This document shows positions 1 through 11,803 of a stretch of 64,000 nt of DNA, piece after piece (the first letter of the stretch is position 1; every line of letters starts with the position of its first letter). The notes under the pieces are model-generated. The model did not search any database, was not told the DNA's origin, and saw nothing but the letters and a program-made list of their open reading frames with translations. The position numbers and the translations under genes are program-made. Source of the DNA: Stomoxys calcitrans (lineage: Eukaryota; Arthropoda; Insecta; Diptera; Muscidae); assembly GCF_963082655.1 (NCBI RefSeq), contig NC_081552.1:92665582-92729581 (forward strand), given 5' to 3'.

Positions 1-472
1 CCCCAAAAGACCCCTCAAAGGGTAAAAATTTTCGACCATGCCAATATGTGGCACAAATGAAAGTTATTTTAGATTAGAAAACGAATTTGATTTGAAGCAT
101 GATTTGACGCCTCATCCTGTAAACTCCATTTAAACCCATGGCAATATGGGGTTTAAATAAATGGTATTTCAGAGAAGAGCACGATGCTGATATTTTTGAG
201 GGCCAAGTGTCTGGGGGACCACCTCATCCCCGAAGACACCTTAAATCAGACATCATGAGAATATCGGGCTGAAATAAAATATTTTAAGAATGGAGTACAT
301 CGTACATCCAAACTTAAATTCGTAGACCAATAAATATCATATGGGATTCAGATAAAGGCACTTATATTGTTAAACTGTTAGTATACTATACTTTTCGTAG
401 CATGTTTATTTCACTAAAAGCTCTTTTATTGTCGAAAATAAATATTCAAAGGAAAATTCTGCTCCATATCGG
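1..472 (+). repeat. Family C Helitron-like repeat, 3' part
   Basis: Carries the C monomer phrases (ATGGCAATATGGGGTTTAAAT, 'gatgctgatattttt', 'gtctgggggaccacc') followed by the C tail block ('aaataaatattcaaaggaaaa', 'ctgctccatat') also seen near 13.98, 16.08 and 48.02 kb. It breaks off before the terminal CTAG and runs straight into a family A fragment, so it is a truncated copy. Confidence 0.75.
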
Positions 473-774
473 ATAAAATTGTGTGTTTTAAAGCCTCAAG
501 AAGTCAAATCGGGAGATCGGTTTATATTGGAGCTGTATCTAAATCTGAAACGATATATCCCATTTACAATTCCCAATGAAGTACATCAATATAAAGTATA
601 TGTGGATAATCTTAAGCTGTTAGCTTTACGCGTTCGACCGCTATCGTGATTTCGACAGACGGACATGGCTAGTTTGACTCAGAACGTCGAGACGATCATT
701 TCGGACGAATATTTCGAGTTGTTACAAACGAAATGACTAGATTAGTATCCCCCATCCTATGGGGGTGGGTATAA
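473..774 (+). repeat. Family A (mini-me/DINE-like) fragment, tail part
   Basis: One A monomer ('cctcaagaagtcaaatcgggagatcggttta') followed by the A tail: 'gacagacggacatggctag', 'cgaatatttcgag', 'tagtatcccccatcctatgggggtgggtata'. The head is missing and the body is diverged. Confidence 0.75.
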
Positions 775-965
775 AAAAATTTAGTAATCAACAGTTAACA
801 GCGCGTTTGAAATAAAACTTCCAAAATTTAAGTTAAAAAAAATATGAAAATAAGAATTGTGTCCTTAAATTTATAATAAAAACTATATGTATAAGGACAT
901 TAGTGGAGAATATGTGTGGTACATAGTTTTGTTATTCACCACCCGAAACATTACATTTAATCACT

Positions 966-1890
966 AACAAGTAAAAGCGTGCTAAGATCGGCCGGACCGA
1001 ATCTTATGTACCCTCCACCGCGGATCGCATTTGTCAAGTTCTTTGTATGACTTTTCGAAAATGATATGACCTAAATGAAGTTATTGACCGATATGGACCG
1101 TACTTGTCATGTTTGTCATGCTGTTAGAAGTCATAGACAAACACCACCCTCACATTTCAGGCAAATCGAGTTATAATTGCGTCCTTCAGAGGCCCAGAGA
1201 GTCAATCTGGGAGATCGGTTAATATTGCGGCTATTAACCGATTTGGATCATACCAAGTATGAAATTCGAACAGTTGTTCGAAGTCATACTAAAACGACAG
1301 GCCACAGTAGCGCAGAGGTTAGCATGTCCGCCTATGATGCTGAACCCCTGCGTTCGAATCCTGGCGAGACCATCAGAAAAAATTTTCAACGGTGGTTTTC
1401 CTCTCCTAATGCTGGCAACATTTGTGAGGTACTATGCCATGTAATACTCCTCTCCAAAGAGGTGTCGCACTGTGGCACGCCGTTCGGACTCAACTACAAA
1501 AAGGAGGCCCCTTATTATTGAGCTTAGAAAACTTGAATCGGAATGTAGTCATTGATATGTGAGGAGTTTGCCCTTGTTTCTTAGTGGAATGTTCATGGGC
1601 GAAATTAGCAATTTTTACTAAAACGACATATGCAAAACTTCAACCAAATTGAATAAGAACCGCACCCCTAGAAGCCCAAGAATTCTAATCGGGAGATCGG
1701 TTTATATGGCGGCTATATCAGGTTGTGGCGCCTAGCTTTACTCCTTCGAATGTTAGTGTGCTATCGACAGACAGACGGACGGATGGACAGACGGTCGGAT
1801 GGACAGACGGACGGACATGTATAGATCGACTTAAAATGTCTCGACGATCATGCATATATAAATACTTTATGGGGTCTTATTGTAAGATGG
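966..1890 (+). repeat. Family A copy split by a SINE
   Basis: Starts with the A head (AAGTAAAAGCGTGCTAAG, then a mutated GGCCG palindrome and 'taccctccaccgcgg') and ends at the A tail ('gacagacggacggatgg', 'ctttatggggtctta'). The body is diverged. It is interrupted at 1300-1615 by a SINE with perfect target duplications, so this A copy predates the SINE. The expanded GACA/GACGG tract near 1766-1818 is the usual A microsatellite patch. Confidence 0.8.
1300..1615 (+). mobile_element. tRNA-derived SINE with 13-bp target-site duplications
   Basis: The 5' part looks like a tRNA: a box A-like TAGCGCAGAGGTTAGCATG near 1308 and a perfect box B-like GTTCGAATCC near 1352, the spacing of an internal pol III promoter. 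A tRNA-unrelated body of about 240 bp follows. The insertion is flanked by TACTAAAACGACA on both sides (1287-1299 and 1616-1628), a perfect 13-bp duplication expected of LINE-driven insertion. There is no poly(A); the element ends in a short T run. A second copy lies on the minus strand at 61.23-61.53 kb. The partner LINE is not evident from the tail. Confidence 0.88.
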
Positions 1891-1904
1891 AGTCAGATTT
1901 TCCA

Positions 1905-4077
1905 ACAACGAAGAGCTCCTAGAGTCTTTGAAAATGTCTCGCTTGATGGCTATTTTCAGAAGCTGAACTGTTCCTATATAATTAAACCTCGTATGCTTCT
2001 TTCCTGCCCCAAGGTTATATTCCCAATCTTTGTCGGCACCTCGTATCGATATACTGAATTAATAACTTCCGTTTATCGCAACATATTCGATATGAGATAA
2101 ACGGAGATTTATTTCGAGATTTATTTTCCATGTGTTAAGGAAAACTTTATTATAAAAACACCCAAATATGTTTGCCATTACAACAGAAACTCTACTGAAA
2201 GTGGAAAAGAAGCAATTTTCTTTTTAAAACAGCCAACAAATTCTGCAATTTTTACATGATAAAAGATTTAAAAGTAGCCTAAAAATTTCATTAATACTTC
2301 AATAACTTGTATCTTTTTAATTGTTGTTATTGTTATCTTTTTAATTGTTAAGGTATAAAATTGAAATTGTTTTAATTTTTTTAAATTTGGTAAATTTTTA
2401 AACGATTTGAAATAAAAGCAATATAACGAAAGACATTGCTATGTGAATAAGTATAACCGATCGTCCGTCACTTATCCTATCCCTTTATTGAAATCAAATT
2501 TTGGGGCAATTTTGTTATATTGCTGCACAACAAAACACACCTAGCGGCAAATAGCTACGAATGTTTTATTATAATTCAATTTTAGTCTAGCCAACAACCC
2601 TGTTCGGACAGTCGTCGAATAAAGTAAAATACAATGCGCAGAACGGTAAGTTTGGCCGCATCTTGTATGCCACCCACCATGGACCGCATTTATTTAGGCC
2701 TTTGGATTTGTTTACAAGGCAGAAACCAAATTTGTTTATATTGGGAAAGAATTGCATGTTGAAGGTGCTGAAGAAATCAAATCGAAAGAGTGGTTTATAT
2801 TGGAGCTATATGAGGTTGTGAACCGATCAGGCCACATTCCGTACAAAGACTACACATCCAAAACAGTTCCAACAAAATCGATTAAATTCCGCCCTCCAGT
2901 TCCGCAATTCTGTAACTTATAACGGCACTTGTTTTAGTTAAATATGTCGACAAAAAAGTCGTTTGCACTAACGATTATGTTATTCTCTAAATCCTAGTTA
3001 ACAGAAATCGTTATTTATATTGTCTTTCTGACATCTGTACCCAAAAAAAAAAAACGAAAAATACAAAGAGGAATCGACAAAAATAATAATATAATAATAA
3101 TATAATTCTTATTTTATTAATATAAAAACATCAAAAATCTAAATAGTATGTACACAATTATTTAGGAAAATTGCTATCAATTCAAATTTACTCGTATAAA
3201 ACTTTTGCGGACATTTTTTCATATTAAGAAACACACGCTACCATACTTTTTAATTGATTGTACACACACATATCCGAACTGTTGTAAATAATCATCTTTA
3301 TTTATTTCGTTAGCGAAAACAGCTGACTTTAATGATGTCGATTATCGTTAAAAGAGGCTACTGAATACCAAATTCGTTAAACTTTCTGTTATCACTTTTT
3401 AACTAAACGATTTTCGTTAAAACACTTTACTGAAATCCACTGCAGGTTCTCTTGAAGTTCCTTCTAAGGATCGGTCTATGTGGACATTTTATCGGGTTAT
3501 GGATCGTATTATGTCGTAAAATAACATAACAATCCGATTAAAATTGCACCCTTATATGCTTATGTCTAATCTGGGTACCGGTTTATTTTATAGAGCAGAG
3601 GCTCAATTTTTTTACATGAAAACATGAAATGATAAAAATATTTTCATTTTCGTTTTCATCAAAACTATTCTTATTAAGTTTTCATATCAACAATTATGGT
3701 GATTCTAATTAGATTAGTCACGTTAGAAGCCATTCCGAAAGATGCACAGACACATGTGTACACTCATAGAAAAAAGTCAGGTGAAAATAGTTAACACTGT
3801 CTGCTGATTGATAGTAGTTAATTTTGCTGCTTTTACAGCAGTAGTTCTGCTATTTCAGAACAGAAGGCTTACTGTTGAAAGACTGTTGTTTGCTGAAAAT
3901 GGGTCTATTAAGAAGAAATAAAATGAAACAAATGATTTGTGTAAAGAAAATAAGGAAAAAAAGATTCAATTACTCTTCACACAAAAGAATAACCTTTTCT
4001 CGTTGTTGATTAAGCACACGCTGTGTGAAAAAGAATTTAAAGTACAGACAGACAGGGCACATGCGTTCTATGACATA
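1905..4077. other. AT-rich stretch with decayed repeat scraps
   Basis: No gene is supported. It holds a perfect 10-bp-stem hairpin (2068-2105, arms TCCGTTTATC/GATAAACGGA), strongly diverged A-like fragments near 2630-2905 (CCACCCACCATGGACCGCAT, 'gtttatattggagctatatga') and 3440-3590, an A-rich simple stretch near 3040-3110, and a family G copy at 3765-3905. Confidence 0.55.
3765..3905 (+). repeat. Family G short repeat (CAGCAG/GCTGCT-rich)
   Basis: Phrases such as 'cagcagtagttctgct', 'tttcagaacagaaggcttactg' and 'gttgtttgctgaaaatg' recur near 10.61-10.74, 26.31-26.49 and 33.26-33.35 kb, with a trace near 61.03 kb. It is rich in internal inverted CAGCAG/GCTGCT motifs and probably MITE-like. 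No coding potential. Confidence 0.55.
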
Positions 4078-5520
4078 GTAAACAAGTAAAGTAATCTTAC
4101 ATACCCTCCACCATAGATCGCATTTGTCGAGTTCATCTCCCGGCATCTCTTCTTAGGCAAAAAAGGATATAAGAAAAGATTTGCTCTGCTATTAGAGCGA
4201 TATCAAGATATGGTCCTGTATAAAATTTCAGCCAATTCGAATAAAAATTGCGCCCTTTGGGTGCTCAAGAAGTAAAATAGAGAGATCGATTTATATCAGG
4301 CTATAGACCGATTCAGACCGTAATAAACACGTATGTTGATGGTCATGAGAAATCCGTCGCACAAGATTTCAGGCAAATCGGATAATAATTGCGACCTCTA
4401 AAGGCTCAAGAAGTCAAGATCCCAGATCGGTTTATATGGCAGCTATATCAGGTTATGAACCTATTTGAACTTTATTTGATACAGTTGTTGAAAGTAAGAA
4501 TAAAATACTTCATGAAAATTTTCAACCAAATCGGATACGAATTGCGCCCTCTAGAAGCTCAAGAAGTCAAGTCCCCAGATCTGTTTATATGACAGGTATA
4601 TCAGGTTATGAACCGATTTGAACCACACTTAGCACAGTTGTTGGATATCATAACAAAACACTTCGTGCAAAAATGCATTCAAATCGGATAAGAATTGCGC
4701 CCTCTAGAAGTCGAAGAAGTCGAGACCCAAGATTGGTTTATATGACAGCTATATCAGGTTATAGACCGATTTGAACCATACTTCGCACAGTTATTGGATA
4801 TCATACCAAAACACGTCGTGCAAAATTTCATTCCAATCGGATAAGAATTGCGAACTCTAGAGGCTCAAGAAGTCAAGACCCAAGATCGGTTTATATGGCA
4901 GCTATATCAGGTTATGGATCGATTTTAAAAAATTTTTGGCACAGTTGTTGGATATCATAACAAAACACGTCGTGCAATATTTCATTCCAATCGGATAAGA
5001 ATTGCGCACTCTAGAAGCTCAAGAAGTCAAGACCCAAGATCGGTTTATATGGCAGCTATATCAAAACATGGACCGAATAAAACCATACTAAGCGTAGTTG
5101 TTGGAAGTGCTACCAGAACACTACGTTCAAAATTTCAGCAAAATCGGATAAGAATTTCGTTCTCTAGAGGCTCAAGAAATCAAGACGCAACATCGGTTTA
5201 TATGGCAGCTATATCAAAACATGGACCGATTTGGCCCATTTACGTAAATCGGTATAGAACCTGATATAGTTGTCATATAAACCGATCTGGGATTTTGACT
5301 TCTTGAGCCTCTAAAGGGCGAAATTCTAGCTATTTGCAGAAATTTTGTACAACGGCTTCTCTCATGACTTTCAACATTTTAAATGGTCGGAACCGATCAA
5401 TAGCTTGATACAGCTCCCGTATAAACTTATCTCTCGATTTTGCTTCTTGAGCCCACAATGACTTCTACAATGTTCTGCATTCATTTATGGTCCGAATCGG
5501 ACTACAACTTGTTTGATATC
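4078..5520 (+). repeat. Family A copy, tandem monomers then inverted monomers
   Basis: The head is partly lost (ATACCCTCCACCATAGATCG at about 4103), followed by the A 5' body ('ggatataagaaaagatttgctctgct') and about five 153-bp monomers ('cggtttatatggcagctatatcaggtta'). At about 5235-5260 the orientation flips and about two monomers run in reverse ('gccatataaaccgatctgggattttgacttcttgag' type) to 5520. The unusual tail is lost. Open frames across it are repeat translations, not genes. Confidence 0.8.
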
Positions 5521-6770
5521 GCATTGGGGACAGACCCTGTCCCTTACCCCAAAAGCACCACCCAAAACTAAAAGCTGACCGATTGGGACAATATGGGACT
5601 TAAATGAAAGGTATTCAAGAGTAGAGTACGATTTCCATATTAAAAATTGAGTCCAAGTAATTGGTGGGCCGCCCCGACCCCAAAACCCCCCAAATTGGTT
5701 TATTGGACGATAATGACAATATGGGGCTCGAATGAAAGGTATTCGCGAGTAGATTATGAATATGGTCAGGAAGGAAGTATAGTCTATGTAATTTGTTGGA
5801 ATTGCATAGACTATACTTCGTTACCACAAAAACGCCACCCAAAATCAAAAGTTGATCGATAGGGACAATATGGGTATGAAATGTAAGACATTGGAGAGTA
5901 GAAAGCGAATGAGGTATAAAAACTTGGGTTCAAGTATCCAAGGGGTAGCCCAAGCCCGAAAACTGCTCCAAATAGACATATTGGACGTACATATCAATAT
6001 AGGACTCAAATGAAATGTATTCGGGAGTAGACTACGAATATGACATAACAAAGAGGTCCAAGTAATTAATAGTCGCCCTATCCCCGGTAAGCTCCCCAAA
6101 TGGGAATACTACTCAATCATTGCTTGACGAAACTCAAATGATAGGCATTTGAGAGCAATTACGAATATGATATTAAACTTTATGTCCAAGAATCTGGATG
6201 GTGTTTTACTTCCTAAAATCGCCTGCAATAGGTTATTTGACCTATCAAAACATTGGGGAATCAAGTGATAGATTTTTTTGAGTTGAATGCGTCATTCAAA
6301 TTTGTGCTTAAGTGGCAGTGTGGCGCACAACCCTCATATAGACGCCCTCCACGAAACGGCTGTATACATAAATCATGACCATATGAGGTTAAATTAAAGG
6401 TCTAAGGTTGTGTAATGTGAATCTGATACCATTACTCTGCTCACATATCTAGCAGATCACCTCACCCCAAAACATTCGATCAATTATAATGACCTAACTG
6501 CGTGATTTAATTATGTGTAGGCCGCCATAACCCCGAAATTATAACATTCAGTGTGAAAGCAGGAGTTGCAAACCCTAACGATAAGGTTGCAACCATTTTT
6601 AGCTCACCGATAGACGAGACCAAACGACGTGTTGCTGGGCAACACTTTTCTGTTCAAGAGTTTTACACGGTAGGAAATATCGCCACCGCACCAAATATAT
6701 AGACTGGCAAATTAGTTCTTTACCACAGAAAATCGTTTAATATGGCAATTTAATATGATTTAAAAACAAG
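5521..6770 (+). repeat. Family C copy with alternative tail
   Basis: C monomers ('gacaatatgggacttaaatgaaaggtattc', 'gagtagagtacg') run to about 6.3 kb. The copy then passes into a block ('cgatagacgagaccaaacga', 'gttgctgggcaacac', 'gccaccgcaccaaatatat', 'ttagttctttaccacag') shared in reverse near 19.03-19.26 and 20.52-20.76 kb. A perfect 15-bp-arm hairpin lies at 5774-5819. The alternative block suggests a C subfamily with a different 3' end. Confidence 0.65.
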
Positions 6771-6771
6771 T

Positions 6772-7150
6772 AAAAAAGCGTTCGGACGGGCCGAATTTTG
6801 GATACCCACTACCTCGGGTATATGTGTAAACCACCTTTCATGAAAATTTGGTGGAAATTTCATACCTTATGTCCCATAGCAGTTATATCGAAATATGTTC
6901 CAATTTGGACCAAATACTAATAAGTACAATTCAATTGTGCATAACAAAATAGTGATCTTTTTAGTAGCTATATCTAAAAATAAACCAATCTGAACCATAA
7001 ACGACACGGATGTCGAAAAGTCACTGTGTCAAATTTCAGTGAAATCGGATAAAAAATGCGCCTTTTATGTGGCCAAGACTTTAAATCGAAAAATCGGTCT
7101 ACATGGCAGCTATATCAAAATCTGGACCGATTTGGGCCAAGTTGCAGAAA
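6772..7150 (+). repeat. Family B repeat, truncated
   Basis: Head 'acaagtaaaaaagcgttcgg' and 'cgggccgaattttggatacc', then the B body ('gggtatatgtgtaaaccacctttc', 'tatatcgaaatatg', 'gacacggatgtcgaaaag') and one monomer ending near 'ctatatcaaaatctggaccg'. It is joined directly to LINE sequence. The head palindrome is the B counterpart of the A palindrome. Confidence 0.7.
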
Positions 7151-7154
7151 TATG

Positions 7155-9838
7155 TCGAAGAGCCAAACACAAAGCACTATCCCGGGATATTCGTTCAGCT
7201 ATTCACGAGAGGAATATGTCGCATCGCATGTGGAGACGTTTCGGGACGCCTGAGTTACATGATGCCTTTCGCTCAGCAAGGGCCACGTCAATAAGTTGAT
7301 TAAGATAGCGAAGAAAGTCTAATATTCCAGACGTTATACTTCTGCAATAGGCTCCAAGAGAAAGTGGAAGGTTATTCTAAACATATGAATTGGGAAAGAT
7401 ACTAATAGATGTTCAACAAACTTGGACATCAATGGGCTTAATGATGCCTTTGTTTACGTCCCACAGATCCCAGTTGATCCCAATTTCTATGGCTTCAATA
7501 TCTTCCCCCCCTCCCCCCCCATATCGATGACGACTCTGGTTTTGGCTTCAGCTGTATTGGTCCCGCCGATGTCCTTGAGTGTGTCGCGACTGTAAAGTCT
7601 AATGCTGTCGGATCTGATGGCATTGATCCTAGATTTCTAAGACTCTTGCTCCCCCTTATTATTCCTCATGTAACCTATGTTTTCAATAGGATTTTGACCA
7701 CGAGTTACTTTCGCTTAGCGTGGAAACATGCCAAGGTCACCCACTGCCTAAGAATTCCAAGGAATTTAGACCAATGGCGATTCTTTGTTACTTGTCAAAG
7801 GTCTTTGAAAAATTGTTGTATTTGCAAATGTCGTCTTTTGTCAACGAGAACTCTTTGTTATATGTGAGACAGTCCGGGTTTCGACCTAACCACAGCTGTG
7901 TAACTGACTTGGCAGAGGTCACTGAGAGGATCAGGGTCAACTTGGATAAATTTCCTTGTTCTTCTTGACCATTCTAAGGCATTTGACACTGTGGATCATT
8001 CCTTGTTATGTGAAAAGATGAGACATCTTTACAATTTTTCTTCTACGTCCGTTCCTCTTATTTTGTCGTACCTGTCACACAGCACTCAGTCCGTCAGTTA
8101 TAAGTCTTCTGTATCGTCACCTCTGCTTGTTTAAAAAGATGTTCCTCAGGGATAAATTCTGGGTCCTCTTCTCTCATCATTGTACAGTAAAGACTTGCTG
8201 AGTCAATTGTCTTATTGTGAGGTACATATGTATGTACGCTGACGATATGCAAATATATATCGGCAGTCCGAGGGATGAGATTGCTGAAAACATACGTCAG
8301 CTTAATCACGATCTGTCAAGAGTCAGCACGTGGGCGAAAGCCAATGGGCCTTGTCTCAACCCTGTAAAGTCCAAGTGTGTTGTTATCAGAAACAGGATGT
8401 CTCGTTTTTCATGTGATGTCGGTATATTCACTAACGACTCTAGATTGGAAATCGTTCCTTATGCTAAGAACTTGGGCGTGGTTATTAACAGCACTCTGAC
8501 TTCGAGTAATCATATCGACTGTGTCGTTGGTCAGGGGTATTCAAAATTGCGTGTTCTCTGGGCCACTCAGTCGGTTACTCCGCTGCGGGTTAGGTCTCTC
8601 TTGGCAAAGACTTGTCTTGTTCCTGGCATTCTCTACGGCTGTGAGTTGTTTGCTAATTGCGACTCGGTAAATAGACGTAAGCTAAACACCTTTTTTAATA
8701 GGGTTACTTGTTATGTATTTGGCTTGAGACTGCGCGATTCCGTCTCTGAATACTCTTTATCCCTGTATAGCATCTCCTTACAGCACTTGTTGCACCTGAG
8801 ATCGCTAACTTTCCTGCATAAACTGATCTACACGCAGGCGCCATAATATATAGGGATTTATTGATTTCGCCATATCTATTAGAGGTAAAACAAGTAAAAG
8901 CGTGCTAAGTTCGGCCGGGCCGAATCTTATATACCCTCCACCATGGATCGCATTTGTCGAGTTCTTTTCCCGGCATCTCTTCTTAGGTATAAAAGTATAT
9001 AAGAAAAGATTTGCTCTGCTATTAGAGCGATATCAAGATATGGTCCTGTTTGAACCACAATTAACTTATATGTTGGAGACCTGTGTAAAGTGTCAGCCAA
9101 TTCGAATAAGAATTGCACTCTTTGGGGGCTTAAGAAGTAATATATAGAGAGCGATTTATATGGGAGCTGTATCGGGCTATAGACCGAATCAAGAAGTCAA
9201 AACCAAAGATCTGTTTATGTGACAGCTATATCAGGTTATGGACGGATTTGAACCATACTTGGCACAGTTATTGGATACCATAACAAAACACGTCGTGCAA
9301 AATTTCATTCCAATTTGATAAGGATTGGGCACTCTAGAGGCTCAAGAAGTCCCGACCCAAGATCGGTTTATATGGCAGCTATATCAAAACATGGACCGAT
9401 ATGGCTCATTTACAATACCAACTGACCTACACTTATAAGAAGAATTTGAGCAAAATTTCAAGCGGCTACCTTTACTCCTTCGAATGTTAGCGTGCTTTCG
9501 ACAGACAGACGGACGGACGGACATGGTTAGATCGACATAAAATGTCGCGACGATCAAGAATATATATACTTTATGGGGTCTCAGGCGAATATTTCGAGGA
9601 GTTACAAACAGAATGACGAAATTAGTATACCCGCCATCCTATGGTGGAGGCTATGAAAATCATCACCAAAATTTATCAGAGGCTTGTTTCTGAATGGCAT
9701 ATGTTCGTATTCGCTGTACGTCTCTGGAATTCACTTCCTAACGTTCTGCAATTACTCAGTAACGCGGCAACATTTAAAACCAGACTTTGGAAACATTTGA
9801 CTGCATTAAGTTGATGAACGTTAAGACTCATTTATTTA
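7155..9838 (+). pseudogene. Degraded CR1/jockey-like LINE reverse transcriptase, split by family A
   Basis: A non-LTR retrotransposon ORF in pieces. Visible in order: a connector region near 7220-7300 (RRFGTPELHDAFRSAR), 'GSDGIDPRFLRLL' near 7610, 'FRPMAIL..LSKVFEKLL' near 7765, 'QSGFRPNHSC' near 7870, 'LLDHSKAFDTVDHSLL' near 7960, and the catalytic YADD box at 8235-8246. The thumb and C-terminal part runs as a 209-residue open stretch to 8846. After an inserted A copy (8889-9655) the terminal motif VRLWNSLP and a stop near 9814 follow. Frameshifts and stops, for example around 'VPQG' near 8140, make it non-functional. The endonuclease and ORF1 are absent. The 3' end runs into ATTTATTTATT at about 9830. 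Confidence 0.85.
8889..9655 (+). repeat. Family A copy inserted in the LINE
   Basis: Clean head (CAAGTAAAAGCGTGCTAAG, TTCGGCCGGGCCGAA, ATACCCTCCACCATGGATCG) and tail ('tagtatacccgccatcctatggtggaggc'). It has a reduced body with about one and a half monomers. The LINE reading continues on the far side, so the insertion is younger than the LINE. Confidence 0.88.
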
Positions 9839-9841
9839 TTT

Positions 9842-10600
9842 ATTATACCCTCCACCATAGGATGGGAGGTATACTAATTTCGTCATTTTGTTTGTAACTA
9901 CTCGAAATATTTGTCTGAGACCCCATAAAGTATATATATTCTTGATCGTCGCGACATTTTATGTCGATCCAGCCATTTCCGTCCGTCTGTCTGTCGAAGG
10001 CACGCTAACTTCCAAAGAGTAAAGCTAGCAGCTTGAAATTTTGCACATATACCTAATACTGATGTGGGTCGTTGGGGATTGCAAATGGGCCATATCGGGC
10101 CAATTTGGATATAGGCTCCCATATAAACCGATCAACCTATTTGAATTCTTGAGCCCCTAGAAGCTGCAATTTTCGTCCTATTTGACTGAAATTTTGCACA
10201 TATCATTCTTTTATGACCAATGATATATATAGCTCCCATATAAAGCGATCTCCCGATTTGCTTTCTTCCCTGAAAGCCTCAATTTTCATCCAATTTGGCT
10301 GAAAACTTGCATATAGTGTTCTCTTATGACTTTCAACAAGTGTATCAAGTAAGGTTCAAATCGGTCAAGAACCTGATATAGCTCAGATGTAAACCGATCT
10401 CCAGATTTGATTTCTTGAGTCCCTGGAAGCCGTAATTTTTGTCCGATTTGGCTGAAATTTTGCACATAGTGTTCTATTATGACCAACAACTGTGTCAAAT
10501 CTGGTCCGAATCGGTCAGTAACCAGATATTGGTCCCATATTTTAGCAGAATCCATGGTGGTGGGTTCCAAGATTCCCCCCGGCCGATTTTTTTCTCTTGT
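9842..10600 (-). repeat. Family A copy, inverted
   Basis: Reads in reverse: the tail 'ttataccctccaccataggatgggaggtatac' comes first, then 'cgtccgtctgtctgtcg' and three monomers with 'gaaattttgcacatag'. It ends with a diverged head ('atccatggtggtgggttcc', 'ggccgattttt', 'cttgttt'). It is a diverged subfamily, since the monomers differ from those of the 17-23 kb copies. Confidence 0.78.
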
Positions 10601-10611
10601 TTCTTCTAACA

Positions 10612-10740
10612 TCCCCTTCAAAATGTAGCAGCAATCATTTTCAGCAAACAACAGATTTTTCAGCAGTAAGCCTGCTACTCTGAAATTGCAGTTCTACTGC
10701 TGTAATCGCAGAACAACTGCTACAATTGTAGGATAATTAA
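10612..10740. repeat. Family G short repeat
   Basis: 'caatcattttcagcaaacaacag', 'cagcagtaagcctgctactctg' and 'ctactgctgtaatcgcag' match the reverse of the 3765-3905 copy. It lies between an inverted A copy and an old mariner-like element. Confidence 0.55.
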
Positions 10741-11757
10741 CCACCATTCACAGTTACGCAACGATTCGCAAAATCTTTGAAGAAGTACGATCCAATGATG
10801 CTACTAGCCCATAAACCGCACCAAACTGTCACTTTTTCTAGATGCATTGGTAGCTCTTGCAATGCTTCTGGCTGATATTCAAATGGACAATTCTGCTTAC
10901 TTACGTACCCATTGAGCCAAAAATGAGCTCCGTCGCTGAACACAATGAAGCTCGCGATGAACTTTCTTAACAGAGCACGCGTTTTAATAATAAAATTCAA
11001 TAATTTGCAATCGTCATTCGTTTGTAAAGGGTGATTTTTTTGAGGTTAGGATTTTCATGCATTAGTATTTGACAGATCACGTGGGATTTCAGACATGGTG
11101 TCAAAGAGAAAGATGCTCAGTATGCTTTGACATTTCATCATGAATAGACTTACTAACGAGCAACGCTTGCAAATCATTGAATTTTATTACCAAAATCAGT
11201 GTTCGGTTCGAAATGTGTTCATTCACCGTAACGTTGCGTCCAACAGCATCTTTGAAAAAATACGGTCCAATGATTCCACCAGCGTACAAACCACACCAAA
11301 CAGTGCATTTTTCGGGATGCATGGGCAGTTCTTGAACGGCTTCTGGTTGCTCTTCACTCCAAATGCGGCAATTTTGCTTATTTACGTAGCCATTCAACCA
11401 GAAATGAGCCTCATCGCTGAACAAAATTTGTCAAAATTTGAACACATTTCGAACCGAACACTGATTTTGGTAATAAAATTCAATGATTTGCAAGCGTTGC
11501 TCGTTAGTAAGTCTATTCATGATGAAATGTCAAAGCATACTGAGCATCTTTCTCTTTGACACCATGTCTGAAATCCCACGTGATCTGTCAAATACTAATG
11601 CATGAAAATCCTAACCTCAAAAAAATCACCCTTTACCACGATTCATGATAAAATTATGGACCAAACTGAAGATGTTTGTCAGTGAAACAAACCACGAAAC
11701 GTGCGTGAGCTGTTTAAACCAGTGTCGCCAAAAAGATAATAGCTAAAAAATCACCCT
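10741..11757 (-). pseudogene. Old mariner-like (DD41D type) element, split by a 607-bp foldback
   Basis: On the minus strand 10737-11000 translates to a diverged transposase segment (VFSDGAHFWLNGYVSKQNC, 'LPMHLEKVTVWCGLWA', 'FFKD') homologous to the intact protein at 44540-45625. The rest of its 5' end is at 11634-11757 and ends in 'gctaaaaaatcaccctta', a mariner-like terminal repeat at a TA. The foldback at 11027-11633 sits between the pieces. The first catalytic Asp is changed to SDG. It is heavily truncated and non-functional, and clearly a different, older subfamily than the 607-bp insert. Confidence 0.8.
11027..11633 (+). mobile_element. 607-bp foldback element, copy 1
   Basis: Flanked by TA dinucleotides (11025-11026, 11634-11635). 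The two 194-bp arms (11027-11220 and 11440-11633) are inverted copies of the 5' end of the intact mariner-like element at 44427, including its AAGGGTGATTTTTTTGAGG terminus and start codon region. The 219-bp centre (11221-11439) is an internal transposase segment (from FSDEAHFW to about RNVTVN) in reverse. It is a non-autonomous foldback derivative with no 3' end of the parent. A near-identical copy lies in opposite orientation at 12042-12648. Confidence 0.92.
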
Positions 11758-11803
11758 TAATATTCCTTTAAGGCATTTGCATTTCCAAAACTTTTTTATA
11801 TGG

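Noticed and set aside
7039..7299. 86-residue open frame as a small gene
   Set aside because: It crosses from a family B repeat into LINE sequence, so it is a fusion frame.
11140..11559. 139-residue open frame starting MNRLTNEQRL as a working short transposase
   Set aside because: It runs from the true N-terminus into the antisense of the internal piece and of the other arm; the catalytic residues are not encoded in it.
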